Positions 17,289-25,452 of a stretch of 64,000 nucleotides of DNA are shown in pieces; position 1 is the first letter of the stretch; every line of letters starts with the position of its first letter. The notes beneath the pieces were generated by a model. It did no database searches. It was not told the DNA's origin and worked only from the letters and a program-made list of their open reading frames with translations. Made by a program: the position numbers and the translations under genes. The stretch comes from Mycolicibacterium rutilum (GTDB lineage: Bacteria > Actinomycetota > Actinomycetes > Mycobacteriales > Mycobacteriaceae): NCBI RefSeq assembly GCF_900108565.1, contig NZ_LT629971.1:3224001-3288000 (forward strand), in the 5' to 3' direction.

Positions 17289-18092
17289 ATGAGCAGCGGC
17301 GGGGCGGATAAAGAAGTCGCCAAGTGGGATCCCGGCTTCACCAAGCAGATCATGGACCGGGTCGGACCGGTCATCAAGCGCTACTTTCGCGCCGAGGTCC
17401 GGGATCTGGACCGGATGCCCGCCGCCGGTGGCGCGCTGGTGGTGTCCAACCACTCCGGCGGGATGCTGACGCCCGATGTGATGGTGCTCGCGCCGGCCTT
17501 CTACAAACGGTTCGGCTTCGATCGGCCGCTCTACACGCTGGCCCACTACGGTGTGTTTCTCGGCAACATCGGCGACTGGCTGCGCCGGTCCGGAGTGATC
17601 GAGGCGAGCCGGGAGAACGCCGCGAAGGCGCTTCGCGATGGTTCGGTGGTGCTGGTGTTCCCCGGCGGCGACTACGACTCGTACCGCCCGACGTTCACCG
17701 AGAACGTCATCGACTTCAACGGCAGAAAAGGCTACGTCCGCACCGCGATCGAGACCGGCGTGCCGATCGTGCCGGTGGTCTCCATCGGCGCCCAGGAAAC
17801 GCAGTTGTTCCTGGCCCGCGGCGACTCGATCGCCAGGCGCCTCGGCCTCACCCGCGCCCGCATGGAGATCCTGCCGCTGTCCATCGGTTTCCCGTTCGGC
17901 CTGTCGGCCATCTTCCCGCCGAACGTGCCGCTGCCGTCGAAGATCGTCACCCGGGTGCTCGACCCGATCGACATCCGGGCCGAGTTCGGCGAGGACCCCG
18001 ACGTCGACGCCGTCGACCTCCACGTCAGGGCGGTGATGCAGGCCGCGCTCGACGAATTGGCCCGCGAACGTCGCTTTCCTGTGCTTGGCTGA
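17289..18092 (+). CDS. Lysophospholipid/diacylglycerol acyltransferase family protein
   Basis: A 267-aa PlsC/DGAT2-like acyltransferase. The acyl-acceptor block is SNHSGGMLTPD (catalytic His with a downstream Asp, a longer spacing than the usual HX4D), and FPGGDYDSYRP corresponds to the second conserved block. It would transfer an acyl group from acyl-CoA to a lipid acceptor at the membrane face. It lies seven bases upstream of the fadD12-like gene, the same association as Rv1428c/Rv1427c in M. tuberculosis, so ligase and acyltransferase probably feed one lipid. Confidence 0.83.
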   Translation: MSSGGADKEVAKWDPGFTKQIMDRVGPVIKRYFRAEVRDLDRMPAAGGALVVSNHSGGMLTPDVMVLAPAFYKRFGFDRPLYTLAHYGVFLGNIGDWLRRSGVIEASRENAAKALRDGSVVLVFPGGDYDSYRPTFTENVIDFNGRKGYVRTAIETGVPIVPVVSIGAQETQLFLARGDSIARRLGLTRARMEILPLSIGFPFGLSAIFPPNVPLPSKIVTRVLDPIDIRAEFGEDPDVDAVDLHVRAVMQAALDELARERRFPVLG

Positions 18093-18098
18093 GCGCTC

Positions 18099-19706
18099 AT
18101 GGCCGACAATCTGGGAGTCCTTCAAACGCTTTGGCGCGCAGGCCTGATCGCACCACTGCGCCCGGACAAGTATCTGCGGATGGGCACGGCGGTCCGTCGC
18201 GTCGGGATGACCGCGACCGTCGGCTTCGCGATCGCCGCGCAGCGCTGCCCCGACCGGCCCGGGCTCATCGACGAGCGGGGCACGCTGACCTGGAAGCAAC
18301 TCGACGACCGCTGTGACGCGCTGGCCGCCGGCCTCGCGCGCCTGCCCGGCGGGACCCCGAAAACGGTTGCGGTGATGTGCCGTAACCATCGCGGCTTCAT
18401 CGAGGCGTTGGTCGCCGCGAACCGGATCGGCTCCGACGTGCTGCTGCTCAACACCTCGTTCGCGGGGCCCGCGCTGGCCGAGGTGGTCGACCGCGAAGGC
18501 GCCGACGTCGTCATCTACGACGAGGAGTTCGCCGCGATCGTCGACCGCGCCATGGCCGACAAGCCCGATGCCGTCCGCATCCTGGGCTGGGTCGACGGAT
18601 CGCCCGAGACACTGACAGTGGACCGCCTGATCGACGAGAACGCCGGCCGGCGCCCGGAACCCAGCCAGCGCAAGAGCGACATCATCCTGCTGACATCGGG
18701 CACCACCGGCACCCCGAAGGGCGCCAAGCGGGGCGCGGGCAGCGGCGGGGTGGGCGATCTGAAGGCCGTGCTCGACCGCACCCCGTGGCGGGCGGAAGAA
18801 CCGATCGTGATCGTCGCGCCGATGTTTCACGCCTGGGGGTTCTCGCAACTGTTGTTCGCCGCGCTGCTCGCGTGCACCATCGTCACCCGGCGCAAGTTCG
18901 ACCCCGAGGCGACGCTGGCGCTGGTCGATGAGCACCGTGCCACGGGCCTGGCCGTCGTCCCGGTCATGTTCGACCGCATCATGGATCTGCCCGACGACGT
19001 CCGGAACCGCTACAGCGGCCGGTCACTTCGCTTCGCGACCGCGTCCGGGTCCCGGATGCGGCCCGACGTGGTGATCAGGTTCATGGACCAATTCGGTGAC
19101 GTGATCTACAACAACTACAACGCCACCGAGGCCGGGATGATCGCGACCGCCACCCCGGCCGATCTGCGGGCCGCGCCCGATACTGCGGGAACACCGGCCG
19201 ACGGCACCGAGATTCGCATCCTCGACGCCGAGTTCAACGAGCTGCCCGCCGGCGAGACGGGGAAGATCTTCGTGCGCAGCGGCACCCTGTTCGACGGCTA
19301 CACCTCCGGGAACACCAAGGACTTCCACGACGGGTTCATGGCCTCGGGGGACATGGGCTACCTGGACACCGCGGGCCGGCTGTTCGTCGTGGGCCGCGAC
19401 GACGAGATGATCGTCTCCGGTGGCGAGAATGTCTACCCGATCGAGGTCGAGAAGGTGCTCGCGGCCCATCCCGAGGTCGCCGAGGCCACCGTGCTCGGCG
19501 TCGACGACGAGCAGTACGGGCAACGCCTCGTCGCCTTCGTGGTGCTCGGCGGCGCGGCTGGCGTCACCCCGGACGACCTCAGACAGCACGTGCGCGACAA
19601 CCTCGCGAATTACAAGGTGCCGCGGCAGATCACGGTGCTCGACGAACTGCCGCGCGGCAGCACCGGCAAGGTGGTGCGCAAGGACCTGCTCGACCTCGTC
19701 GACTAG
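18099..19706 (+). CDS. fadD12: Acyl-CoA synthetase (AMP-binding), FadD12-like
   Basis: A 535-aa ANL-superfamily ligase activating a fatty acid through an acyl-adenylate to acyl-CoA. The P-loop is LTSGTTGTPKGAKR, the adenine/Mg motif is YNNYNATEAG, the hinge region reads SGDMGYLDTAGRLFVVGRDD, and the C-terminal catalytic Lys is in GSTGKVVRKDL. Length and neighbours (acyltransferase upstream, wax ester synthase downstream) match M. tuberculosis Rv1427c (fadD12), although the lipase lipO found there is absent here. Its stop shares the bases CTAG with the stop of the convergent WS/DGAT gene, leaving no space for a terminator. Confidence 0.87.
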   Translation: MADNLGVLQTLWRAGLIAPLRPDKYLRMGTAVRRVGMTATVGFAIAAQRCPDRPGLIDERGTLTWKQLDDRCDALAAGLARLPGGTPKTVAVMCRNHRGFIEALVAANRIGSDVLLLNTSFAGPALAEVVDREGADVVIYDEEFAAIVDRAMADKPDAVRILGWVDGSPETLTVDRLIDENAGRRPEPSQRKSDIILLTSGTTGTPKGAKRGAGSGGVGDLKAVLDRTPWRAEEPIVIVAPMFHAWGFSQLLFAALLACTIVTRRKFDPEATLALVDEHRATGLAVVPVMFDRIMDLPDDVRNRYSGRSLRFATASGSRMRPDVVIRFMDQFGDVIYNNYNATEAGMIATATPADLRAAPDTAGTPADGTEIRILDAEFNELPAGETGKIFVRSGTLFDGYTSGNTKDFHDGFMASGDMGYLDTAGRLFVVGRDDEMIVSGGENVYPIEVEKVLAAHPEVAEATVLGVDDEQYGQRLVAFVVLGGAAGVTPDDLRQHVRDNLANYKVPRQITVLDELPRGSTGKVVRKDLLDLVD

Positions 19707-21151
19707 TTGAGGGCAGGTGCCGGGGCCATCGCGGTGCCCACCGTCGAGAGGCCGGGAAGCCCTGCGGCGCGCCGGATCTCGCTCAGCCCGTGGATCATCG
19801 CGTCGGTGGCCTCGTGCACATCGCCGAACGTGGCGTCGTCGGAGAGCACCGAGATGTCCACCTGGTCGACGTAACTCCACACTGTCATGTTGAACGCGCT
19901 GCCCGCCGACAGCACCCCGACCGAGTAGATCTCGGTGACCCGGGCGCCGCCGACGTGGCCGTGCTCGCGTGGTCCCGGCACGGTGGAGATCGCGACGTTC
20001 ATCACTCGGTTATGCGCGGCCCGAGCGGACTGCCACCGGAACAGCGCCGGGGCCAGCGGAGGCGGGAGGTACTCCATCATCTGGCCCTGCAACTTCGGGC
20101 CGAGTAGATCGTGCACCTCCTTGGCGCTCGCGGTGGCCCGTGACGTCAACCGGACGCGTTCGAGCGGATCGTCGACGTGCACCGGCAGGGAGACCGCGAG
20201 TCCACTGATCTCGTTGCCGGTGACCCGGTCCGGTGACCGGTCGGTCGACACCGGCACGGACGCCAGGATCGGGCGGTCGGCGCGCCCGTCGTAGCGCAGC
20301 AGCAGTTCGCGCAGCCCACCCGCCGCGGTGCCGAGCACGATGTCGTTGAACGTGACGCCGAGCGCCTTGGCGGTCTCCTTGACCTCGGCCAGCGCGACCG
20401 ACGCGGTCGCGAACGTGCGTCCGGGCGAGACGACATGGTTGAGGAAGGTCGGCGGAGTCCGGAACAGCTTCGCCTGCTCGGCTTCCCGGTCCCGCTCGCG
20501 GGACCGCCGGCTCACCCGGACGGCACCCCGCACGGCGTCGCGCACCACCCCGGGGATCGCGGCGACGTTCTGCATGTGGTCGCGGCCGGCGGCACGCAAC
20601 AGCTCACGCGGCGACGGCGCGTCGCAGGTGTCGTAGCCGTCGCGCTCCTCGGTGGACGGCGAGCCCGCCAGATCCATCAGCCTGGCCAGCAGGTTGGCCG
20701 AGGCGACACCGTCGGCCAGCGTGTGGTGCACCTTCCCGATCAGCGCGAACCGGTCGTCGGCCATCCCCTCGGCGAAGTGGAACTCCCACAACGGACGGCT
20801 GCGGTCCAGTGGGGTGCTCGCGATCCGTCCGATCACCTCGTCGAGTTCGCGCCGGCCACCCGGGCTCGGCACATCCACGCGGCGCAGGTGGTAGTCGAGA
20901 TCGACCGGGCAGTCCTCCAGCCACATGGGGCGATGCAACCGCCACGGGATGTCGACCAGTGTGTAGCGCAGCGGGTCGAGGAGGTGCAGCCGCCGCGCGA
21001 CCGTGCGGCGGAACACGTCGAAGGTGAACGGCTCTCCGTGCTCGGCGCGGTAGTCCGCGGCGTGGATGATCGCGACCTTCAGCGTGTGCGTGTGCAGATT
21101 CGGCGTCTCGCTGTACAGCAGCATGGCGTCCATGCCGTTGAGTCGCTTCAC
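19703..21151 (-). CDS. Wax ester synthase / diacylglycerol acyltransferase (WS/DGAT)
   Basis: A 482-aa bifunctional acyltransferase that esterifies fatty alcohols or diacylglycerol with acyl-CoA. The active-site motif HHTLADG is at residues 142-148, and the N-terminus RLNGMDAMLLYSETP is the typical WS/DGAT opening. The conserved block NVAISTVPGP is also present. I chose the GTG at 21151 because AGGGGGTGG precedes it. The neighbourhood resembles Rv1425. Product: storage triacylglycerol or wax ester. Confidence 0.88.
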   Translation of the reverse strand: MKRLNGMDAMLLYSETPNLHTHTLKVAIIHAADYRAEHGEPFTFDVFRRTVARRLHLLDPLRYTLVDIPWRLHRPMWLEDCPVDLDYHLRRVDVPSPGGRRELDEVIGRIASTPLDRSRPLWEFHFAEGMADDRFALIGKVHHTLADGVASANLLARLMDLAGSPSTEERDGYDTCDAPSPRELLRAAGRDHMQNVAAIPGVVRDAVRGAVRVSRRSRERDREAEQAKLFRTPPTFLNHVVSPGRTFATASVALAEVKETAKALGVTFNDIVLGTAAGGLRELLLRYDGRADRPILASVPVSTDRSPDRVTGNEISGLAVSLPVHVDDPLERVRLTSRATASAKEVHDLLGPKLQGQMMEYLPPPLAPALFRWQSARAAHNRVMNVAISTVPGPREHGHVGGARVTEIYSVGVLSAGSAFNMTVWSYVDQVDISVLSDDATFGDVHEATDAMIHGLSEIRRAAGLPGLSTVGTAMAPAPALN

Positions 21152-21250
21152 ATCCCACCCCCTGCCGACCCGCTCCGCGCCGAGGGCTCCATCGAACCAT
21201 CCACACGTCAAGATCGGTGGGTTTCGCGCGAGCGGGCTTACCGCCGGGGG

Positions 21251-22321
21251 TCAGGTCAGTGCGTTCAGCGCCGCGCGGGTGTCCAGGTCCACGAACGCGG
21301 CGGCGTAGCGCTGCGCCAACGCCAGGCTGATGTCAGCGCCCTGCCAGGCGTCGCCGCCCGACAGCGTCGCCATCCAGATGGCCAGCCCGTGTGCCACCGA
21401 GGCCCGGTACCGCAGCCAAACCTGCTCGGCGGACGGCAGTTCCGAGGACGGCAGCGTCAACGCGCCGCGGTACTCGTCGAGCAGATCACGCTCGGCGGCC
21501 CTGCGGTCCTCGATGGTCAGCGCGCCCTGCAGGAAGTAGCCGAGGTCCAGCGACCAGTTGCCGCGGCGGGCCATCTGCCAGTCCAGGAACCCGACGTCGT
21601 CGTCGGGCAGCACATAGGTGTTGCCGATGTGGGGGTCGCCGTGCAGCAGCGTCTGCGGAGAGGTCGTCAGCGTGCCGATGTAGCGGGCCCAGATGTCGAC
21701 GAACAACTCGGTGCCGCTGAGCCCGAGCACCACCGACGGCACCGTGTCGCCCAGCCGCTCATGCGCGATGTGCAGCGGGGCGTGCTCGAGTCCCTCGAAC
21801 GCGACGAACGGCTCGAGCCAGTCCAGTCGCGAGGTCGCCGACAGCCGCTGTCCCCAGAACTGGCTGTGCATCCGGGCCAGCCCGCGCACCCCGTTGGCGA
21901 CCTGCTCGACCGACATCGGCCGAGTCGAGTCCCGCGGGTCCGCGCCCCGCGTCACGACGTCCTCCATGATCAGCACGAAGTTCGAGCCGGGCTCGTCGAT
22001 CAGCGCGGCGTAGACCGCCGGATGATCCAGCGGCAGTTCGACATCCGAACTGAACAGCCGCGGCTCGTGGAACAGCCCACTGGTCAGGGCCACCAGTTCG
22101 GCGTGGTCGGGGTCGACGGCCTTGGCGAACACCGTCGCAGGCCCCGACCCCGCGGCATACGTCAGCGCCAGCCGCGCCCGCCGGTTGGTGCCGTCGTCGC
22201 GCAGCGCGACCGTGACACCGTCGACGGTGGCACCCGGGAAGTGCTTCCCGAGCGCCGCCGTCATCCAGCCCGGCGTGATGTCCTCCCAGCTGCGCGGCAG
22301 CGACAGCTCGGCAGCGGTCAA
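21251..22321 (-). CDS. Aminoglycoside phosphotransferase (APH)-fold kinase
   Basis: A 356-aa small-molecule kinase fold. LLHGDPHIGN is the catalytic loop (Brenner motif) and VGFLDWQM carries the Mg-binding Asp. In actinobacteria such APH proteins occur beside acyl-CoA dehydrogenases and SDRs rather than as antibiotic-resistance genes, so phosphorylation of a hydroxy-acyl substrate is a reasonable inference. The start is a TTG at 22321, seven bases after the stop of the upstream SDR gene. It is the last gene of a minus-strand unit with the SDR and P450. Confidence 0.8.
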   Translation of the reverse strand: MTAAELSLPRSWEDITPGWMTAALGKHFPGATVDGVTVALRDDGTNRRARLALTYAAGSGPATVFAKAVDPDHAELVALTSGLFHEPRLFSSDVELPLDHPAVYAALIDEPGSNFVLIMEDVVTRGADPRDSTRPMSVEQVANGVRGLARMHSQFWGQRLSATSRLDWLEPFVAFEGLEHAPLHIAHERLGDTVPSVVLGLSGTELFVDIWARYIGTLTTSPQTLLHGDPHIGNTYVLPDDDVGFLDWQMARRGNWSLDLGYFLQGALTIEDRRAAERDLLDEYRGALTLPSSELPSAEQVWLRYRASVAHGLAIWMATLSGGDAWQGADISLALAQRYAAAFVDLDTRAALNALT

Positions 22322-22328
22322 CGTGCGC

Positions 22329-23168
22329 CTACTTCAGGCAGCTGCCGCCGTCGACCGGCAGCGTCACGCCGGTGATGTAGCGGCTCTCGTCGGAGGCCAG
22401 GAACAGCACGGCGTTCGCGATGTCCTCCGGCTCGACCCACCCGATCGGCAGCGTGTGCATCAGCTGGCCGACGACCTTCATGTCGTCGGGGCCCGGGTTC
22501 TCCAGGTCGGGACGGAACAGCCGCATCGTCGGCTCGTTCATGAACAGCGGCGTGTTGACGTTGGTCGGGTGCACCGAGTTGACGCGGATGTTCTGCGCGC
22601 CGAGCTCGACGGCGAACGTGCGCATCAGGCCGACCACACCATGCTTGGCGGCGACGTAGTGCCCGGTGTGCGGGTAGGCCTTCAGGCCGCCGACCGAACT
22701 GGTCAGGATGATCGACCCGCCGCGGCCGCCTTCGAGGATGTGCGGAACGCCGGCCTTGACGGTCTTCCACACGCCGCCGAGGTTGACGTCGATCATTGCG
22801 GTCCAGTCGGTTTCGCTGGTCTTGTCCAGCGTCTGGCCGCCGTTGCCGATGCCGGCGTTGGCGACGATGATGTCGAGGCGGCCGAGCTGCTCGACGCCGG
22901 TGTCCACCGCCGCCTTGAGCGCGTCGTAGTCGCGGACGTCGACCTCGGCGGTGTAGATGCGACGGTTGAAGCCCTTCACCAGGTCCGCCGTTTCGGCGAG
23001 GTCCTCGGGGGTCGACGCCTCGATCAGCTCGACGGTGTCGATCTTCTTACAGATGTCGACGGCGATGATGTCGGCGCCCTCCTGCGCCAGCCGCACCGCA
23101 TGCGCGCGGCCCTGACCGCGTGCTGCACCGGTGATGAAAGCGACTTTGCCTTCTACGCGTCCTGCCAT
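22329..23168 (-). CDS. Mycofactocin-coupled SDR family oxidoreductase
   Basis: A 279-aa SDR of the branch whose NAD(P) is thought to be tightly bound and re-oxidised by the redox cofactor mycofactocin. The signature is VAFITGAARGQGRAHAVRLAQ at the cofactor loop, an insert after the second strand (residues about 40-70), NAGIGNGG, and YVAAK as the catalytic Tyr/Lys. Known members oxidise alcohols in Mycobacterium. It lies between a P450 and an APH kinase gene, so it likely oxidises the alcohol produced by the P450. Confidence 0.88.
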   Translation of the reverse strand: MAGRVEGKVAFITGAARGQGRAHAVRLAQEGADIIAVDICKKIDTVELIEASTPEDLAETADLVKGFNRRIYTAEVDVRDYDALKAAVDTGVEQLGRLDIIVANAGIGNGGQTLDKTSETDWTAMIDVNLGGVWKTVKAGVPHILEGGRGGSIILTSSVGGLKAYPHTGHYVAAKHGVVGLMRTFAVELGAQNIRVNSVHPTNVNTPLFMNEPTMRLFRPDLENPGPDDMKVVGQLMHTLPIGWVEPEDIANAVLFLASDESRYITGVTLPVDGGSCLK

Positions 23169-23211
23169 GTGTGTCAGTCCTTTTGGTGATTGTCGGATAT
23201 TTCGATGGTGG

Positions 23212-24411
23212 TCAAGCGTGGGTGACGAAGGTGGGCATCGACTGCCATCCGCGCACCGCGGTGGTGGGGGACGGCGTGGCGTTGGCCCAGTCGACCTCCC
23301 ACGCGGGGAACCGCTTGAGGATCTCCTCGAGCGCGATCCTGCCCTCCAGCCGCGCCAGCGCGTTACCCATGCAGAAGTGGGTGCCGGCGCCGAACGTCAT
23401 GTGGGAGCGCTGTTCTCGGTGGATGTCGAAGACGTCACCGTTGGGCGGGAAACGCCGGTGGTCGCGGTTCGCGGCCCCGACGAGCATCAGCATCGCCGAC
23501 CCCTCGGGCACTGTCTGGCCGTGGTACTCGACGTCGCGGGTCACGTACCGCCCGATCTGCAGGGCCGGCGGCTCCCAGCGCAGGATCTCTTCGACGGCCT
23601 GCGGAATCAGGCTCGGGTCGGCCACCAGTTCGGCCCGCTGATCGGGGTAGTCGGCGAGCGTCTTTCCGGCCCAGCCGATCAACCGTGTGGTGGTCTCGCT
23701 CCCTGCCGTCGCGATCACGGTCAGGTACATGAGCAGTTCCTCGCGTCCGAGTCGGCGCACGGTGCCGGTCTCGTCTTCGAACTCGACGTTGAGCAGGTCG
23801 GTCATGATGTCGTCCGAGGGATGCTCGGTGCGGTAGTCGATGAACTCGGCGAAGACCTCGCCGGTGGCCATGAGGTCGACGGTCTTGCTCTGCAGGGTCG
23901 CCTCGCCGTGGTCGGTCACCCGGCGTTGGTCTTCTTCGGGGATGCCCAGCAACATGCCGATCACGCGCATCGGCATCTGCTCGCCGAGGTCGTTGACGAA
24001 GTCGAACGTGTCGGACTCGGTCAGCGGGTCCAGGCAACGGGCGGTGAACTCGCGGATCTGTGGTTCCAGCGCCAGCACCTTGCGTGGCGTGAACACCCGC
24101 GACAGCAGGTTGCGGTGGATGTTGTGGATCGGGGGATCCTCGAAAATCAGTGTGCCCGGCGGGATCTCCATCCCGGACTTGATGATCTCGAGCAGCGCGC
24201 CGCGGCCGGAGATGAAGGTCTCGTGGTCGATGACGGCCTTGTTGACATCGTCGAAGCGACTCAGCGCGTAGAAGTCGTGCTTCTCGTTGTAGTACAGCGG
24301 CGCTTCCTCGCGGATGCGGGCGAACACCGCGTACGGGTCCATGTTCAGTTCGATGTTGTACGGGTCGTAGTACAACTCGTCCGTCGCGGTGTTCTCAGCG
24401 CTGATCGTCAC
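23212..24411 (-). CDS. Cytochrome P450
   Basis: A 399-aa P450 with the I-helix ATAGSETTTR, the ExxR motif EEILRWEP and the haem loop FGAGTHFCMGNALA (axial Cys at 347). The acidic N-terminus lacks a membrane anchor, so it is soluble. The enzyme resembles actinobacterial steroid/terpenoid hydroxylases, but I do not assign a CYP number. No ferredoxin lies next to it; the ferredoxin at 5944 or one elsewhere must serve it. A 203-base upstream region holds two palindromes, see 24572-24612. Confidence 0.92.
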   Translation of the reverse strand: MTISAENTATDELYYDPYNIELNMDPYAVFARIREEAPLYYNEKHDFYALSRFDDVNKAVIDHETFISGRGALLEIIKSGMEIPPGTLIFEDPPIHNIHRNLLSRVFTPRKVLALEPQIREFTARCLDPLTESDTFDFVNDLGEQMPMRVIGMLLGIPEEDQRRVTDHGEATLQSKTVDLMATGEVFAEFIDYRTEHPSDDIMTDLLNVEFEDETGTVRRLGREELLMYLTVIATAGSETTTRLIGWAGKTLADYPDQRAELVADPSLIPQAVEEILRWEPPALQIGRYVTRDVEYHGQTVPEGSAMLMLVGAANRDHRRFPPNGDVFDIHREQRSHMTFGAGTHFCMGNALARLEGRIALEEILKRFPAWEVDWANATPSPTTAVRGWQSMPTFVTHA

Positions 24412-24571
24412 GGGTCGCCTCTCGCGGAACCAGGGTCACATAAGACAGAGGGCTGGCATTTGTCTCACAACTCTGGCATTTGGCCCGCTGGGGTGTCAAT
24501 AAGGGATTCATTTCCGGCAAGGCAAACTCTTCCGGCAGAAGAACCGCATTCTCAAAAGGGTACTCGGAACC

Positions 24572-24612
24572 GGGAACGTTGTTCTCGCTCAGTTGAGGAG
24601 AACGTAATTCTC
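24572..24612. promoter_or_regulatory. Two GAGAA-N5-TTCTC palindromes upstream of the P450
   Basis: Site 1 is GGGAA-CGTTG-TTCTC (24572-24586) and site 2 is GAGAA-CGTAA-TTCTC (24598-24612), with centres 26 bases apart. They lie in the 203-base gap between the TetR stop and the P450 start, the only long gap of this unit. The same gap also holds a direct repeat TGGCATTTG near 24450-24480. The sites probably act as operators for the P450-SDR-APH transcript. Confidence 0.6.
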
Positions 24613-24614
24613 CG

Positions 24615-25331
24615 TTACTTGGCGGCGAACCCGTGGGAGCAGAAGTCCCACACCTCGTCGGCGGTGATCGGGTGCGACCCGGCGTCGTCGGCGCCGTTGG
24701 ACTGCGCCACGAACATCACGGTCTGCATGGTCATGGCCGCCATGCGCTTGGGGTTGATGCCCTCGCGTAGCTGGCCTGCGACGCTGGCCTCTTCCATCAG
24801 CTCGGTCAGCAGCGCCAGCAGCGGGGCATGCGCGATCTTGACCTCAGAGGGATGCGACAGCAGCAGGCGCGGGGCGAAGTCGGTGAACAGCGGCCGCTTG
24901 GCGGTCGGGTCGGGCCGGGACGACTCGAACAGCAGCTGCACCGCCACCTTGAGCCGCTCGATGGGCTCGTCCTCGGTGGTGGTGGCCGCGCGGATCTGGT
25001 CGGCGGACCGGCTCAGGGCGTCTTCGAACAGCGCGAGCAGCAGCTCGTGTTTACCGTCGAACTGCAGGTAGAAGCTGCGCAGCGACTGCCGCGAGCGGTC
25101 CACCACCTCTTGGACGGTGAAGTCGGTACTGCCCTTCTCGATGATGATCGCCTGGGCGGCATCGAGGAAGCGCTGCACGCGCTGAGCCGCCCGGAGCTTG
25201 GCGGTCTTGATCGATCGCTCGACCGCGCGCTGCTTCCAGGCGGGTTCCTCGCTGGGGCTCGTCACCGGCGGCTCAGACGCAGGCCGAGTGGGGAGAACAT
25301 GAACTGACTGTACCGGAGAACGCCTTGCCAT
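24615..25331 (-). CDS. TetR family transcriptional regulator
   Basis: About 238 aa with a ~50-residue N-terminal extension before the helix-turn-helix (RVQRFLDAAQAIIIEKG, then VQEVVDRSRQSLRSFYLQFDGKHELLLALF). The extension is Pro/Ser-rich and then basic. The start is taken at the ATG at 25331; an in-frame TTG at 25358 would add nine residues. The gene is divergent from an acyl-CoA dehydrogenase, and the intervening DNA holds a near-perfect palindrome. It is the best candidate for the protein that recognises the GAGAA-N5-TTCTC sites in this window. Confidence 0.85.
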   Translation of the reverse strand: MARRSPVQSVHVLPTRPASEPPVTSPSEEPAWKQRAVERSIKTAKLRAAQRVQRFLDAAQAIIIEKGSTDFTVQEVVDRSRQSLRSFYLQFDGKHELLLALFEDALSRSADQIRAATTTEDEPIERLKVAVQLLFESSRPDPTAKRPLFTDFAPRLLLSHPSEVKIAHAPLLALLTELMEEASVAGQLREGINPKRMAAMTMQTVMFVAQSNGADDAGSHPITADEVWDFCSHGFAAK

Positions 25332-25385
25332 TGCGGTCCTAGACCCCCTCGCGGCCAACGTGTCAGAGATTGTAACTTTCTCACG

Positions 25386-25404
25386 ATGAGAATAGTATTC
25401 TCAT
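25386..25404. promoter_or_regulatory. 19-bp palindrome ATGAGAATAGTATTCTCAT, probable TetR operator
   Basis: Symmetric at every position except the central base. It lies midway between the divergent TetR (start 25331) and acyl-CoA dehydrogenase (start 25453) genes and contains the core GAGAA-TAGTA-TTCTC. It could repress both promoters. The same core occurs at 24598, 36835 and, degenerate, at 24572 and 36993. Confidence 0.7.
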
Positions 25405-25452
25405 TTCCGAGATAACAGTAGTCCTACCAAAAATTTGATCCGCGGGAGTCTC

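Noticed and set aside
21251..22321. Aminoglycoside resistance gene
   Set aside because: The APH fold is shared by many metabolic kinases, and the neighbours are P450 and SDR genes; no resistance context.
24440..24485. Repeat TGGCATTTG as a CRISPR-like unit
   Set aside because: Only two short copies with one spacing; no array, no cas genes.
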